Counted from the stretch's first letter, positions 8,476 through 17,205 are shown. The stretch is 64,000 nt of DNA from JAUVXJ01 sp964433755 (GCA_964433755.1 CAYSSR010000001.1:620001-684000); one strand, 5' to 3'. Notes: generated from the sequence alone by a model not told the origin. Program-made: numbers and translations.

Positions 8476-9408
8476 ATGTCACGAGAGTCAGAAGAGATAG
8501 CGGTTGTCACAGACGGGATCACTGACCTGCTATCCCTGACACGGGATGGGCCTGGCGTGGTAGTCGTGCCTTGTCCCGTTCGAATAGGCAAAGAGACCTA
8601 CGTCAGCAGTCTGGTACGAGACGCGCAATTGGCCTCCGACCAAACCCTGGAGGTAGCCGCGCCTTCGTATGGTGAGTTTCTCCGGCTATACCAGGAGCTG
8701 GGGTCCCGTAGTGTAATCTCTATCCATCCAGCGCGGACTCTACACGAGGTCTTTCACCAAGCTCGCTTGGCGCGCCACCTGCTGTACCCTCAAGCGAGCA
8801 AGAACGTATTCATCTTCGAGGCTAAGACTGCGGACACGGGTGTTGGCTTCTTGGTGCGCGTAGCTTCGCAAGCCGCCAGAGACCCGAAAGGCTACGAGGT
8901 AGGTCAGATTCTCGTCACGCTGCACTTGCTTCAGACCGAGTTGCTCAAGACGTTCCTCGTCACCAGGAGCATTCGGCCGTTGATAGGCAGACTAGGTCTC
9001 AGCCGCTGGGACAGGCTCCAAAGCAGGGTTCCAGGGAAGGAATTCCTGCTGGAATTCGACACATCGTCAAGCTACTTCAGACTGCTGGCACGGCACAGCG
9101 GCTTCAGCTACAACCTGTCACAGTGGGAGGAGTATCTCGAACCCGTGCAAAGACCTTGCCAGATTCGAATGAGACATCAAGGTTTCGGACAAGCAGTACA
9201 ACTCTTGCGGGATCAACTTGCGCATGCCTTCCAGCCGAAGGACATGCAAGTGCAGATGACGTCGATCACCAGAGCGCCATATCCCAAGGAGTATGTGGAG
9301 GTCACATTCTACCCCGATGAGGAAAGAATCGAGAGCACAAGGGACTTCGCCGCAAGGGTGTGGAAAACCTATGGCGCTCTCTCCTCGGAGACCCCCTTCC
9401 CAGTCTGA
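8476..9408 (+). CDS. Divergent DegV-family (fatty-acid-binding) protein
   Basis: 310 residues with the DegV order: EEIAVVTDGITDLL (family: IxIVTDSTxDLP), VVVVPCPVRIGKETY (family: VVPLxVxFGxExY), a PSYGEFLRLYQEL segment (family: TSQPSPxxF), and VISIHPARTLHEVFHQA (family: ISISSxLSGTxQSA), then EAKTADTGVGFLV. DegV proteins bind a fatty acid, in some bacteria as part of fatty acid kinase. The Thr/Ser residues that hold the carboxylate in the TSQPS and LSGT motifs are replaced (A-PSYG, ART-LHE), so lipid binding may differ. It is the first gene of the rightward pilus group, 62 bases before cpaB. The link to pilus function is positional only. Confidence 0.7.
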   Translation: MSRESEEIAVVTDGITDLLSLTRDGPGVVVVPCPVRIGKETYVSSLVRDAQLASDQTLEVAAPSYGEFLRLYQELGSRSVISIHPARTLHEVFHQARLARHLLYPQASKNVFIFEAKTADTGVGFLVRVASQAARDPKGYEVGQILVTLHLLQTELLKTFLVTRSIRPLIGRLGLSRWDRLQSRVPGKEFLLEFDTSSSYFRLLARHSGFSYNLSQWEEYLEPVQRPCQIRMRHQGFGQAVQLLRDQLAHAFQPKDMQVQMTSITRAPYPKEYVEVTFYPDEERIESTRDFAARVWKTYGALSSETPFPV

Positions 9409-9470
9409 AGACTCGATCGTGGGAGTGATGCGCAGCCGGTGAAGGGATAGACGAGCAAGGAGGCACGTGC

Positions 9471-10184
9471 ATGGAAGCCTGGAGAAGAAGAGGCATAGCC
9501 TTCATGACCCTGGCCTTGGCGCTGGCAGCTATCTCCGGGTGTCTCGTGTTTGGGTACTTGCAGGAGTTGGAGAAGCGGATTGGCGAGACTGTAGAGGTCG
9601 TCGCCGCTAGCCAAGATGTACCAGCAAGGACGCTGATCACACCGGAATTGCTCACCATGGAGACAATCCCTCAGAGATACTTCCTTGAATCGTACGTTCT
9701 CAACCCTGCCGACGTTATTGGTTGGATTACCCTTGTCGACATTCGCGCGGGTCACTACTTGTCGCGTGAGATGCTCGATCAGAACGCTGGTCTGGGGCCG
9801 GGAGAGAGAGCGGTCAGCATCGCGGTGAATCAGGTCACGAGCGTGGGTGGGAATGTTCGGCCAGGCAATCGAGTGGATGTGTTGGTCTCCTATGAGGACG
9901 AGACGGGCAGTGGCACCACTGTCATGCTCTTGCAGGACATCGAGGTCCTGGCAGTGAGTACGCTGCTCCCATCAGCGGAGGAGGGTGGACTGGGAGCGAC
10001 CCGTTTTCTACCGACTGGGGAGCTAGCCAGCGACGCCACCGTGACTCTTGCGTTGACACCGCAAGAAGCCATGCAACTCACGTACATGAGCAACTTTGCA
10101 GCGGAAGTACGCTTGATGATACGGCGCCTCGACGAGCAAGAGATGCCACCTCTCGAACCAGTCTCGCCACGCACGTTCAGATAG
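9471..10184 (+). CDS. cpaB: Flp pilus assembly protein CpaB/RcpC
   Basis: 237 residues: one N-terminal membrane helix (IAFMTLALALAAISGCLVFGYL), then an SAF domain (VVAASQDVPARTLITPELL) and the RcpC/CpaB domain (GERAVSIAVNQVTSVGGNVRPGNRVDVLVSY, with VTLALTPQEAMQLTYM further on). In Tad systems it is a periplasmic or extracytoplasmic factor of pilus assembly. AAGGAGG at 9457-9463 fixes the start. It lies 28 bases before the cpaE gene. The usual partner, the secretin RcpA/CpaC, is not present in this window, which fits a cell without an outer membrane. Confidence 0.9.
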   Translation: MEAWRRRGIAFMTLALALAAISGCLVFGYLQELEKRIGETVEVVAASQDVPARTLITPELLTMETIPQRYFLESYVLNPADVIGWITLVDIRAGHYLSREMLDQNAGLGPGERAVSIAVNQVTSVGGNVRPGNRVDVLVSYEDETGSGTTVMLLQDIEVLAVSTLLPSAEEGGLGATRFLPTGELASDATVTLALTPQEAMQLTYMSNFAAEVRLMIRRLDEQEMPPLEPVSPRTFR

Positions 10185-10215
10185 GCTCCTATCATCCTCA
10201 GCGGAGGGAGTTGTG

Positions 10216-11427
10216 ATGCGCAGTTCTGACGATCCAATGCCCAACGTGTCCCGCATGATGCCAGGTGGAACCCGGGTTATCGTAGCCGGGGATCACTCGG
10301 ACACTGTGGACCAGGTTGCGTTGCTCTTGAGAGAGAGCGTGGCGCCAATGGACGTGGTGGCAAAGTGTGGCATCAAAGGTTGCCTCGAGAGGGCAAGGGA
10401 CCTCGGTCCCGACGCGGTCGTGCTCGTCGACCTGGCGTCAAAAGTGGAGGCGCTGGAGATAGCGCGGTCCATATATGAGGATCTGCCGGGGACCGCGACT
10501 ATTGTGTTGACCGAGTCCAGACAAACCGGGGATCCCAGCTATGTTCGTCGTGCGGTGCAGAGCAAGGCCAACGACGTGCTCTCTCTCCCCCCTGAGTTGG
10601 ACGCGCTGACCAGAAGCATCTCTGAAGCGGTCAGTCTTGAAGCACGTCGCCGACCCCTTGGAGGGGCTCGCGCGGTCCGCCGGCAGCTTGTTACGCTCTA
10701 CAGTCCGAAGGGAGGCGTGGGGAAGAGTGTGCTGGCCGCAAACCTTGCTACATTGCTGGCGAAGGAGAATCCCGACCTAAGCATCGCGTTGGTCGATCTG
10801 GACTTGCGCTTTGGCGATCAAGCGGTCCTCCTAGACCTGGATCGTTCTCGCTCGATCCTGGACCTTCTGTTGGTGATTGACGAACTCACCGCCGATGCCA
10901 TCCTCAACGCTGTCACTACCCATCCCTCGGGACTACGAGTGCTGCTTCCCCCACCAGAGCCCCAGCAGGCCGACTTGGTGGGGGAGAGTCACGTGAGGCA
11001 GATTCTTCTGGCCATCAAGCGGTTCCATCACTTAGTCATTGTGGACACTAGCTCGGCTCTCTCTGATGTTACGCTGGCTGCGCTTGAAGTGGCTGATCGG
11101 ATCATCCAGATCTGCACTCCTGACGTGCTCTCAGTCTGGAAGACGCGGGCAGCACTGGAGCTTTGGGAAGCGTTGGGCATATCTCAAGACTCAGTCTGGC
11201 TACTGTTCAATCGGACGAGCGAGAGAAGCGAAGTGAAGACTGAGCAGATGAGGGATCTTTTCGCAAATCGCGTAGTCGGTGAGATTCCCGCCGATTTCTT
11301 CTCCATGCAGCCGTACATAAACACAGGGATACCGCTGGTCGATGCCCCCAAGGGTGGCCCGGTTCTGGAGAGCTTGAGCAGGATAGCTAAGGAGATCATA
11401 CCCGTTGCAGGACAGGCGTCGGCCTAG
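10216..11427 (+). CDS. cpaE: Pilus-localising ATPase CpaE/TadZ
   Basis: About 403 residues. The first ~130 form a receiver-like domain (RVIVAGDHSDTVDQVALLL, DAVVLVDLAS, ATIVLTESRQ), followed by a MinD/ParA-type ATPase: deviant Walker A SPKGGVGKSVLA (about 162-173), a second DLDLRFGDQ motif and VIVDTSSALSD. This fits CpaE/TadZ, which places the Tad machine in the cell. The start is the GTG at 10213 or the ATG at 10216; GGAGGGAG (10203-10210) is close to both. Follows cpaB and probably shares its transcript. Confidence 0.9.
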   Translation: MRSSDDPMPNVSRMMPGGTRVIVAGDHSDTVDQVALLLRESVAPMDVVAKCGIKGCLERARDLGPDAVVLVDLASKVEALEIARSIYEDLPGTATIVLTESRQTGDPSYVRRAVQSKANDVLSLPPELDALTRSISEAVSLEARRRPLGGARAVRRQLVTLYSPKGGVGKSVLAANLATLLAKENPDLSIALVDLDLRFGDQAVLLDLDRSRSILDLLLVIDELTADAILNAVTTHPSGLRVLLPPPEPQQADLVGESHVRQILLAIKRFHHLVIVDTSSALSDVTLAALEVADRIIQICTPDVLSVWKTRAALELWEALGISQDSVWLLFNRTSERSEVKTEQMRDLFANRVVGEIPADFFSMQPYINTGIPLVDAPKGGPVLESLSRIAKEIIPVAGQASA

Positions 11428-11824
11428 TGGCGGTTGGGCGCGGGGCTGGCCTCTTCTGGAGCAGGCCCCTGGGGAGGAGGGGCCGCGTCGATGGATCGGG
11501 CGTTAGGGTACACTCATGTCCGCGCTTGAGTGATCGGCCCAGGGCCTGCTTACAAGTACCCCCGCCTTCCACACGCCTCGTCCCCGCTCCTTCCGCGAAT
11601 CTGGTTCCCCGAGTGCCTCTTCGACAATGGTTCAGAGCGCCTGCAATGCGCTGGCGTTTGACAGATTCGTGCGATTCTGTCCGGCATGGTAGTTGGGCGC
11701 AGCCAACCATCGTGAGGGGTGGGCTGGAACCGGCCGAAGAGAGAACAGCGTCGAACTCAGGTGAGGGGCGTGCTGGAGTCCAGCCAGATGGGCGATAGGG
11801 TGTGAGATCCAGGAGTCCGGTGTT
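11428..11824. other. Non-coding gap inside rightward pilus group
   Basis: About 400 bases without a credible gene. An open frame runs from 11427 to 11798, but its Arg/Pro/Ser-rich product has no recognisable pattern. The end of the gap (AGGAG at 11811-11815) is the ribosome binding site of the prepilin peptidase. Confidence 0.5.
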
Positions 11825-12364
11825 GTGACTGAGGGTCAGGCAAAGGGTTTCCTGACTCGGCAGGCGGTGGCCTGTAGGGCCGTCCTTGGTGCCAGCCTCT
11901 TCGCAACTGGTTACCTCCTCGGCAGTGCGGCGGCCCGGATACTTCTGGGAGTCGTCTACGGTGCGTGCCTTCTGGCTGTCGCCCTCACGGATGTGCGCGA
12001 GCGTCGTGTCCCGAATGTGATAGTCTACCCCGCGGTTGTCCTCGCTCTTGGCGCTGCGCTGGCCCAGCCCGATTGGTGGAGATACCTGCTGGGTGGTGCG
12101 GTTGCCGCGCTTTTGCTGACCATCCCCATATTCATCTATGGGCCAGAGAGAGCGGGGATGGGCGATGTGAAGCTGGCCTTCTTAGTCGGTCTGATCCTTG
12201 GTTTCTCTGCGCACCTCTACTGGGCCTTGATCATCGGTTTCGGCAGCGGTGCGTTGGCTGGTGGGATAGGGATCCTGCTAGGAAGGCTTCACCGGAAGAG
12301 CACGTTGCCTTTTGGAACCTTCTTGGCATTGGCGACGTTGCTTGTCGTGCTACTGCGAGCTTAG
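11825..12364 (+). CDS. cpaA: Type IV prepilin peptidase (A24, CpaA/TadV)
   Basis: 179 residues with about five membrane helices. Both aspartate motifs of A24 peptidases are present: ALTDVRERRVPN (DxRxxxxPN) and ERAGMGDVKLAF (GxGDxKL). It lacks the N-methyltransferase domain, as TadV/CpaA enzymes do. Expected to cut the Flp-type leader peptides of the pilin-domain proteins encoded on the other strand (motif G-x-x-T-x-E-W). The GTG start is supported by AGGAG nine bases upstream. Confidence 0.9.
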   Translation: MTEGQAKGFLTRQAVACRAVLGASLFATGYLLGSAAARILLGVVYGACLLAVALTDVRERRVPNVIVYPAVVLALGAALAQPDWWRYLLGGAVAALLLTIPIFIYGPERAGMGDVKLAFLVGLILGFSAHLYWALIIGFGSGALAGGIGILLGRLHRKSTLPFGTFLALATLLVVLLRA

Positions 12365-12429
12365 AACGCCTACCTGGATTCTCATGTGCAGAATCAGGCG
12401 CTTGACGCAATGGCCGAACGAAACAGGGT

Positions 12430-12821
12430 CGTCCATTCACACCTCAATCGTCAAGACAATGGCGGTGACGTTGTCTGTTTCCGCCTCTCTCGCTCGCTTC
12501 AGTTATCAAATGCTTCACCGCCTTGAAGGGATCTTCCCTAGTCGCCATCCTCCTGATCTCCTCGTTGGCCAACTTGGTGCTCTCGGCAAGGGCCTCACGG
12601 GTATCAGAGGCGGGGGTCTGATATTGTCGTTGGGCCATTCTGCCGGCAATGTATTGGCTCACCATTTCGCCTGCCTGGCGACCGCCGACACCGTTGTCCA
12701 CGATATAGACATAGTCTCTACAAAGGATATCGTGCGCAACATCTGGCTCACTATGGGACATGCTATCCTCGTTGAGATCACGTTGCATTCCCTGCTGAGA
12801 CAGCATGCCGTTCTGTATCAA
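12430..12821 (-). pseudogene. Decayed PP2C-type protein phosphatase
   Basis: The N-terminal part is recognisably PP2C: GMQRDLNEDS (family GxxRxxNED), then YVYIVDNGVGGRQAGE (family VADGMGGHxxGE) and EMVSQYI. The metal-binding Asp of DGMGG is Asn here. About 75 residues later the frame jumps: in the +1 frame the DNA (near 12430-12460) encodes ETDNVTAIVLTIEV, which is the normal PP2C C-terminus (DNxTxxVV). A frameshift and a deletion of roughly 120 central residues are needed to join the two. It sits at the convergence of the two pilus gene groups, and a Ser/Thr kinase flanks the locus, so it may once have opposed that kinase. Confidence 0.75.
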
Positions 12822-12962
12822 GAGTGATCATCCTATCGACCTCATCACGTTGGACAGCCTGTTCTCCCTAAATGGTACACCGGCCGGGTAGCGATCTACA
12901 AGGTCCCCTTCTGTGTCAAGCGCTTCCTGATGCTCGTCACCACGCCCAGCCTTTGCTGTGCG
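12822..12962. other. Short intergenic region
   Basis: Between the phosphatase remnant and a small membrane protein; nothing further seen. Confidence 0.4.
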
Positions 12963-13319
12963 CTAAAGGCGCTGGGCAGCAAAGCCTCCTATCAAGGCCA
13001 CAGCCGAGAACAGCCCGGTCTGAATCACCAGCGGTGTCAACCTGATCCCCGCCGTCAAGGCGGAAAGACCCAGTTGAGCCAAGAAACAGAGCCCACCGGC
13101 CAATAGTCCCGCCCAGAACCTGGATATGCCCTCCTCACTTTGTCGCGCTGCAGCATACACGATGATCAAGAGCACCAGACTCGTGATGACCATATCCGTA
13201 GCTGGCCCAACTTGTTCCCCAGCGCCGTTGATCAGCAAATCGCCCATAACAAGCATGAACAAGACGTATATCAGAGGACTGACAATGCAGGGACCCCAGT
13301 TGATCTTCATACCAATCAC
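12963..13319 (-). CDS. Small integral membrane protein, function unknown
   Basis: About 118 residues with four predicted helices (SPLIYVLFMLVMGDLLI, MVITSLVLLIIVYAA, FWAGLLAGGLCFLAQLG, LFSAVALIGGFAAQ). Start GTG 13319 or ATG 13310 (MKINWGPC); no clear ribosome binding site. It resembles, in layout only, small TIGR04086/DUF5518-like membrane proteins, as does its neighbour at 13367. The two lie downstream of the pilin-domain protein with a hydrophobic C-terminus and may belong with it. Confidence 0.6.
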   Translation of the reverse strand: MIGMKINWGPCIVSPLIYVLFMLVMGDLLINGAGEQVGPATDMVITSLVLLIIVYAAARQSEEGISRFWAGLLAGGLCFLAQLGLSALTAGIRLTPLVIQTGLFSAVALIGGFAAQRL

Positions 13320-13366
13320 TCGCTATCCGTGTCCACTCGCGTCCTCTGCTCCCGAGACATCGCCAG

Positions 13367-13780
13367 CTAACTAGTCCTTTCTCGGAGAAGTTGAGCGATC
13401 ACAGCACCCAGGGCCACTATTACGGCGATGATCAGCGCTTCCATAGTCAAGAGTTCCTCGGAAGGCATATCTCCTCCACCGAGCACTGCAGACAGGAAGG
13501 AAGAAATCAAGAAAAGGACTGCGCCTGCGCAGAGTGCATTGAGCACGGGATGCCCCCTTCTGGCCCTATACCCTGCCCAGAGACCAGCAGGCAAGTAGGT
13601 TAGAACAGCTTGTGTCAGATTGCCAAGGGGAATCTGCAGCGCGCCCGCAATGACAACTCCCCCCAATGGTGCCATGGCGACTCCAACCAACACTCCGAGC
13701 AGGACTTCTCGCCAATCCACGCCTTCCTCCCGACCGGTCCAACGGGCCTCTCTGTACTCGCTGCCTCCCAGATCCATCAA
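13367..13780 (-). CDS. Small integral membrane protein, function unknown
   Basis: About 136 residues, four predicted helices (VLLGVLVGVAMAPLGGVVIAG, AVLTYLPAGLWAGY, ALCAGAVLFLISSFLSAVLGG, ALIIAVIVALGAVIAQLL) and a soluble N-terminus. Start TTG 13780 or ATG 13777. Lies 47 bases before the next small membrane protein on the same strand, so the two are probably co-transcribed. Not recognised further. Confidence 0.6.
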   Translation of the reverse strand: MMDLGGSEYREARWTGREEGVDWREVLLGVLVGVAMAPLGGVVIAGALQIPLGNLTQAVLTYLPAGLWAGYRARRGHPVLNALCAGAVLFLISSFLSAVLGGGDMPSEELLTMEALIIAVIVALGAVIAQLLRERTS

Positions 13781-13998
13781 GCCCAGCAGTCAGTTCCTAC
13801 CAGCAAGAACAACCTCACCGGTTTCTTGACCTGGTGAGGTTGTGTACCAAGATTGCCACAACGGTGCACGTGATGCAATAGCACAACCTGTCTGCCCGAG
13901 ATCTCTGCGCGCAATCACTGCGCCGTGGCAGAGACGCGATCCACCTCCACAGGCCAGGCCCCGACGGTTGGTGCGCATCCCGCTGGTCCCTCGGGGGT

Positions 13999-14892
13999 CT
14001 ATCTCAACAGGCCTAGCGCGCCGTCATACAGTTGCTTTACTACCTCTTTCCCCTTATCAGTGGCCTTCTTCCCAGTGATCTTGCAGACCGCGTAATCAAT
14101 ACCTACGAGGAGAACCGCCGCACCGATGGCTGCTGCTATCCCTGGGCCAAGGACTGCCGTCGCAACCGCTCCAGCGGTCACTCCTGCTATCGTATCGACA
14201 GTCACCGCCGATGCGAAATCCGTACTCGCGATGGGTTTCCCCTTGTTGGCGGGGTTGAACCACCCCCACTTGTAGTCAATGAGGTTGATCGACGTGGCAG
14301 CGATCCCATTTGATATCCACGCATTGCTGGACGAGACACTTCTCCACAGATCCCCAAGTTTCGAGGGCGGTCTGTAATCCTTCACGTAAACGTACGGATA
14401 ACGGGAACTTGTCAGCCCCTCGTACGTCTGTTTTGGCGTTCCCGAGAGCGGGAGTTTCGACGAGAACTTCGCGAGCTCTTTCCACCAGTTAGGGCCGCAA
14501 TCAGGACAGGCAGCATCGAGCCTGCCGTTGGCAGTCGCAGAGCTGGCGTAGGGGTCGGAAGTGCCCAGAACATCTGGGTCGAGCCCGCCATAGTAGGGAT
14601 CGAACTGTTGATCGTGAGACACATCCAGTGGGTAGGTGTCCCCAGGCGAGAACGACCCACGGCCCAGATCCGCACCCAGTTGTCCCGCACTGCTCCAAGC
14701 TTCCACCCAGGTGCTGATGGTGCTGTGCATCGCCGCGCCAACGGCCTGACCGCCAGCGGGCATCGTGCTGAACATGCCCAGCAACAGCGTCAGGACCAAA
14801 GCCGAGAGGCCTACCCACTCGAGAGTCTCGACTCCACGCTCGCCTACGCCTCGACGGCCCTTCGTCTTTCCCTGGAGCGCTCTCCTCGACAC
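13999..14892 (-). CDS. Flp-pilin-domain protein with Ala/Gly-rich hydrophobic C-terminus
   Basis: 297 residues. Residues ~20-75 form a pilin domain: basic leader, RGVETLEWVGLSALVLTLLLGMF (prepilin peptidase site after Gly, Glu at +5), then AGGQAVGAAMHSTISTWVEAW, which matches the small Flp pilin at 20585 throughout. The middle (~80-215) is a Ser/Tyr/Pro-rich region with a CPDC pair. The end (~220-297) is two hydrophobic Ala/Gly stretches (IAGVTAGAVATAVLGPGIAAAIGAA) followed by DYAVCKITGKKATDKGKEVV, a pattern reminiscent of the C-termini of LXG-type toxins. That resemblance is impressionistic. The GTG start has AGAGGAG eight bases upstream. Genes for two small membrane proteins follow. Confidence 0.75.
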   Translation of the reverse strand: MSRRALQGKTKGRRGVGERGVETLEWVGLSALVLTLLLGMFSTMPAGGQAVGAAMHSTISTWVEAWSSAGQLGADLGRGSFSPGDTYPLDVSHDQQFDPYYGGLDPDVLGTSDPYASSATANGRLDAACPDCGPNWWKELAKFSSKLPLSGTPKQTYEGLTSSRYPYVYVKDYRPPSKLGDLWRSVSSSNAWISNGIAATSINLIDYKWGWFNPANKGKPIASTDFASAVTVDTIAGVTAGAVATAVLGPGIAAAIGAAVLLVGIDYAVCKITGKKATDKGKEVVKQLYDGALGLLR

Positions 14893-14933
14893 GGTGTGTA
14901 CTCCTCTCTATTAGCCTCGGGTCCCCACGTTCG

Positions 14934-16040
14934 CTATGAACCTATAGATACTGCCTCAATGGTCTGCCATGTGGATATCAGGACAGCCGCTCCATCAGCG
15001 GACCACCCGATGATCTTCTGTACGTCGCCGGTTTCCGTAAGTTGGCGCGCAGTCCCCGCCTCGACCCGCATCAACCACACGTCGACGTCGGCACCCCTTC
15101 TCAGCACGGCTGCCAATTGAGTGCCGTCCGGTGACCACAACAGCTCTGTTGCCAACTCGAAGGCAGCTCCCGCAAGGTCCATTTCCATGGGGTGTGACCC
15201 GTCGGCATCGACCACTATCAGGCCCACTCTCTCCTCCGACGGACTCTCCACCAGGTATCGTCCTTTCAGAATCGCGATTCGCTGGCCGTTCGGAGACCAA
15301 GAGGGAATGAAGGCCGCTGTCCCATCCGAGTTGGGCCAGAGCACCTTCTCCTCCAGCGTGGAGAGCTCGATTACGTGCAACTCATGTGGCCCTGAGTCGG
15401 ACACCGGATACACGAGCCGATGGCCATCGGGAGACCATGTTAGACCGTTTGCTGACAGCGGGGGGAGGGCCACGCCCTCCCCGACCAACACATGGTGGCT
15501 GCCGTTGACATCCACCAAGTGCAGCCTATCCCCATCCGCGACGGCCAGCGAGTCTCCCCCAGGAGCCCACTTGATAGCTCTGATGGAGCCTTCGGCCTCG
15601 TACAGCACCGTGCTCTCTCCCGCGGCAATGGAGAATAGCGAGACCTTGTAGTCGCTTCCAGGGGGCAGTCCTGCAAACGATACGAAAGCCAGGCTTTGGC
15701 TATCCGGCCCCCAGGCGAGGCTGTGGTAGTTACTACCTCCACCCTCGGCCGATAGCTCCACGGGTACGCTGCTATTGCCAGCAACCTCCTGAGCCCAGAT
15801 TCCAGATTCGTCATCGAGGAGGCCCAAGCAAGCCAGCCACGCACCGCCGGGCGACAAGAAGCCCTCCACACACCCGGAGGGTAGTGGAATCGTGGGTGCT
15901 GACCGGGGTCCGTCGGGAGTTGACTGTTGGGACGAACAAGCGCTCATCATCATCGCTACGAGAAGCACTACCGGAATGACCAACCGCTTGGCCTTCCACC
16001 AGGACTCTGTTGACGCGGGCACGTCACACGAAGAGTTCAT
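14934..16040 (-). CDS. Lipoprotein with TolB/WD40-like beta-propeller
   Basis: A lipoprotein leader (KAKRLVIPVVLLVAMMMSAC, lipobox MSAC) is followed by about seven propeller blades with the TolB-type repeat W-[SA]-P-[DNG]-G-x-x-[LI]-[AV]: LAWGPDSQSLAFVS, IKWAPGGDSLAVAD, LTWSPDGHRLVYPV, PSWSPNGQRIAILK, LLWSPDGTQLAAVL, IGWSADGAAVLIS. It should sit on the outer face of the membrane. The start is the ATG at 16040 or the GTG at 16022; the ATG lies 7 bases after the stop of the pilin-C39 gene, so the two genes are probably translated together. The pairing suggests a partner or protective role for the pilin-peptidase, which is inference. Confidence 0.8.
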   Translation of the reverse strand: MNSSCDVPASTESWWKAKRLVIPVVLLVAMMMSACSSQQSTPDGPRSAPTIPLPSGCVEGFLSPGGAWLACLGLLDDESGIWAQEVAGNSSVPVELSAEGGGSNYHSLAWGPDSQSLAFVSFAGLPPGSDYKVSLFSIAAGESTVLYEAEGSIRAIKWAPGGDSLAVADGDRLHLVDVNGSHHVLVGEGVALPPLSANGLTWSPDGHRLVYPVSDSGPHELHVIELSTLEEKVLWPNSDGTAAFIPSWSPNGQRIAILKGRYLVESPSEERVGLIVVDADGSHPMEMDLAGAAFELATELLWSPDGTQLAAVLRRGADVDVWLMRVEAGTARQLTETGDVQKIIGWSADGAAVLISTWQTIEAVSIGS

Positions 16041-16047
16041 CGAGGTG

Positions 16048-17205
16048 CTAGGGGACCACCACGTAGCCGTGATTGGGGACATCCTGGAAGCTGCCCCAGG
16101 ACTTGCTGAACTGCTCCCATGAGATCTCCCTAGGTCCCTGCATCGGATCGTTGATGAACACCGTCTGGCCATCGGAAGAGATGCCTGTGACGACAACGGA
16201 GTGGGGGTATCCAGTGGTTCCCAGGCCCTCCCTGACTGTAGTGATGACGGGATGTCCTGCATCGATCTCCTGCCGCAGGTTATCCAGCGTCCAGTTGGTG
16301 AAGAAGTGGGAGTGCTCGTACCCAAGCTGGCGTGCAGCCTCTGCGGCATCGTCGGCAGGGATGCCCTTGCCATCGGTGAACCATCCCTTGCCCTTCATGT
16401 AGTCGATTATGGCCTGGGTATCCAAAGTGGGATTGCTGGCGTCCTGCGCATGATAATACTCGAACACCATGCCCATGGATGTCGGGCTACAGGCATAGTC
16501 CCTGCCCTGCCTGTCTTGCAGGCGTACAGGAACGGCCAACCTGGAGGGAGAGTAGGTGATGGTAATAGTATTGCTGTCATCAGGCCCTATGCTGAAGTTG
16601 TTCTCGCCAATCGACAATCGCGACACGGCTATGGACAGGTTCCAAGTGCCGTCATCCTTGACCGTGACTTCCCCAACAAGCTGACCGTCGCGGTAGATAC
16701 TCAGCTTGTCGCCGGGGTTGCCTGTGCCACCGAAGATCACGGAGCCTTCGGTCACTGTATCAGTGGGGTAGGAGCTGAACTTGGGCACATTCAACAGCCG
16801 GCCGAATCCAGACTCTTCAGACTGTGAGGTGTCGACCGTGCTTGGTTGGCCGCCCTGTCCAAAAAGACCGGCGATCAGTCCCCGAAACGCATCCCATAGT
16901 CCACCGATGAGACTACGCACCCGGGAGGGCACGCCGGTGTCCAGAACACCGCCGGCCTCTGGTAGCTCCCCCGCGGCAACGTCCCCACCTTGCGACCAGC
17001 GATCTATCCAGGCAGTGAGCTGCCCGTAGATGTCCGTGGCGACCTGGCGCCCCCCTGGGGTCGTGACAATCATCATGCCCAGGAGCAAGATCAGGATCGC
17101 GGCCGCCAGCGCGATCCACTCGACGGTTTCTATTCCGTGCTCGGGGGCCAAGGCATCAGCGTGCGATGTCTTCTTCTCGGTCCCTCTCTCAGCCATCCCA
17201 CTCAT
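16048..17205 (-). CDS. Flp-pilin domain fused to Ig-like and C39-type cysteine peptidase domains
   Basis: About 385 residues. The pilin domain near the N-terminus (HGIETVEWIALAAAILILLL, then PGGRQVATDIYGQLTAWIDRW) aligns over its whole length with the small Flp pilin. A bacterial Ig-like repeat follows (SVIFGGTGNPGDKLSIYRDG, VKDDGTWNLSI). The C-terminal ~165 residues are a peptidase_C39_2-type papain-like domain: catalytic Cys in DYACSPTSMGMVFEYY, His in YPHSVVVTG, and the third residue in VFINDP. Expected outside the cell, anchored by or assembled into the pilus after leader cleavage. The start is uncertain (ATG 17205 or 17196; the frame is open to 17238). Confidence 0.8.
   Translation of the reverse strand: MSGMAERGTEKKTSHADALAPEHGIETVEWIALAAAILILLLGMMIVTTPGGRQVATDIYGQLTAWIDRWSQGGDVAAGELPEAGGVLDTGVPSRVRSLIGGLWDAFRGLIAGLFGQGGQPSTVDTSQSEESGFGRLLNVPKFSSYPTDTVTEGSVIFGGTGNPGDKLSIYRDGQLVGEVTVKDDGTWNLSIAVSRLSIGENNFSIGPDDSNTITITYSPSRLAVPVRLQDRQGRDYACSPTSMGMVFEYYHAQDASNPTLDTQAIIDYMKGKGWFTDGKGIPADDAAEAARQLGYEHSHFFTNWTLDNLRQEIDAGHPVITTVREGLGTTGYPHSVVVTGISSDGQTVFINDPMQGPREISWEQFSKSWGSFQDVPNHGYVVVP

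Noticed and set aside
11427..11798. 123-residue frame after cpaE
   Set aside because: No ribosome site, composition unlike neighbours, no recognisable motif.
14934..16373. Longer 479-residue version of the propeller lipoprotein
   Set aside because: The first ~110 residues overlap the C39 domain out of frame; the lipobox needs a start near 16040 or 16022.
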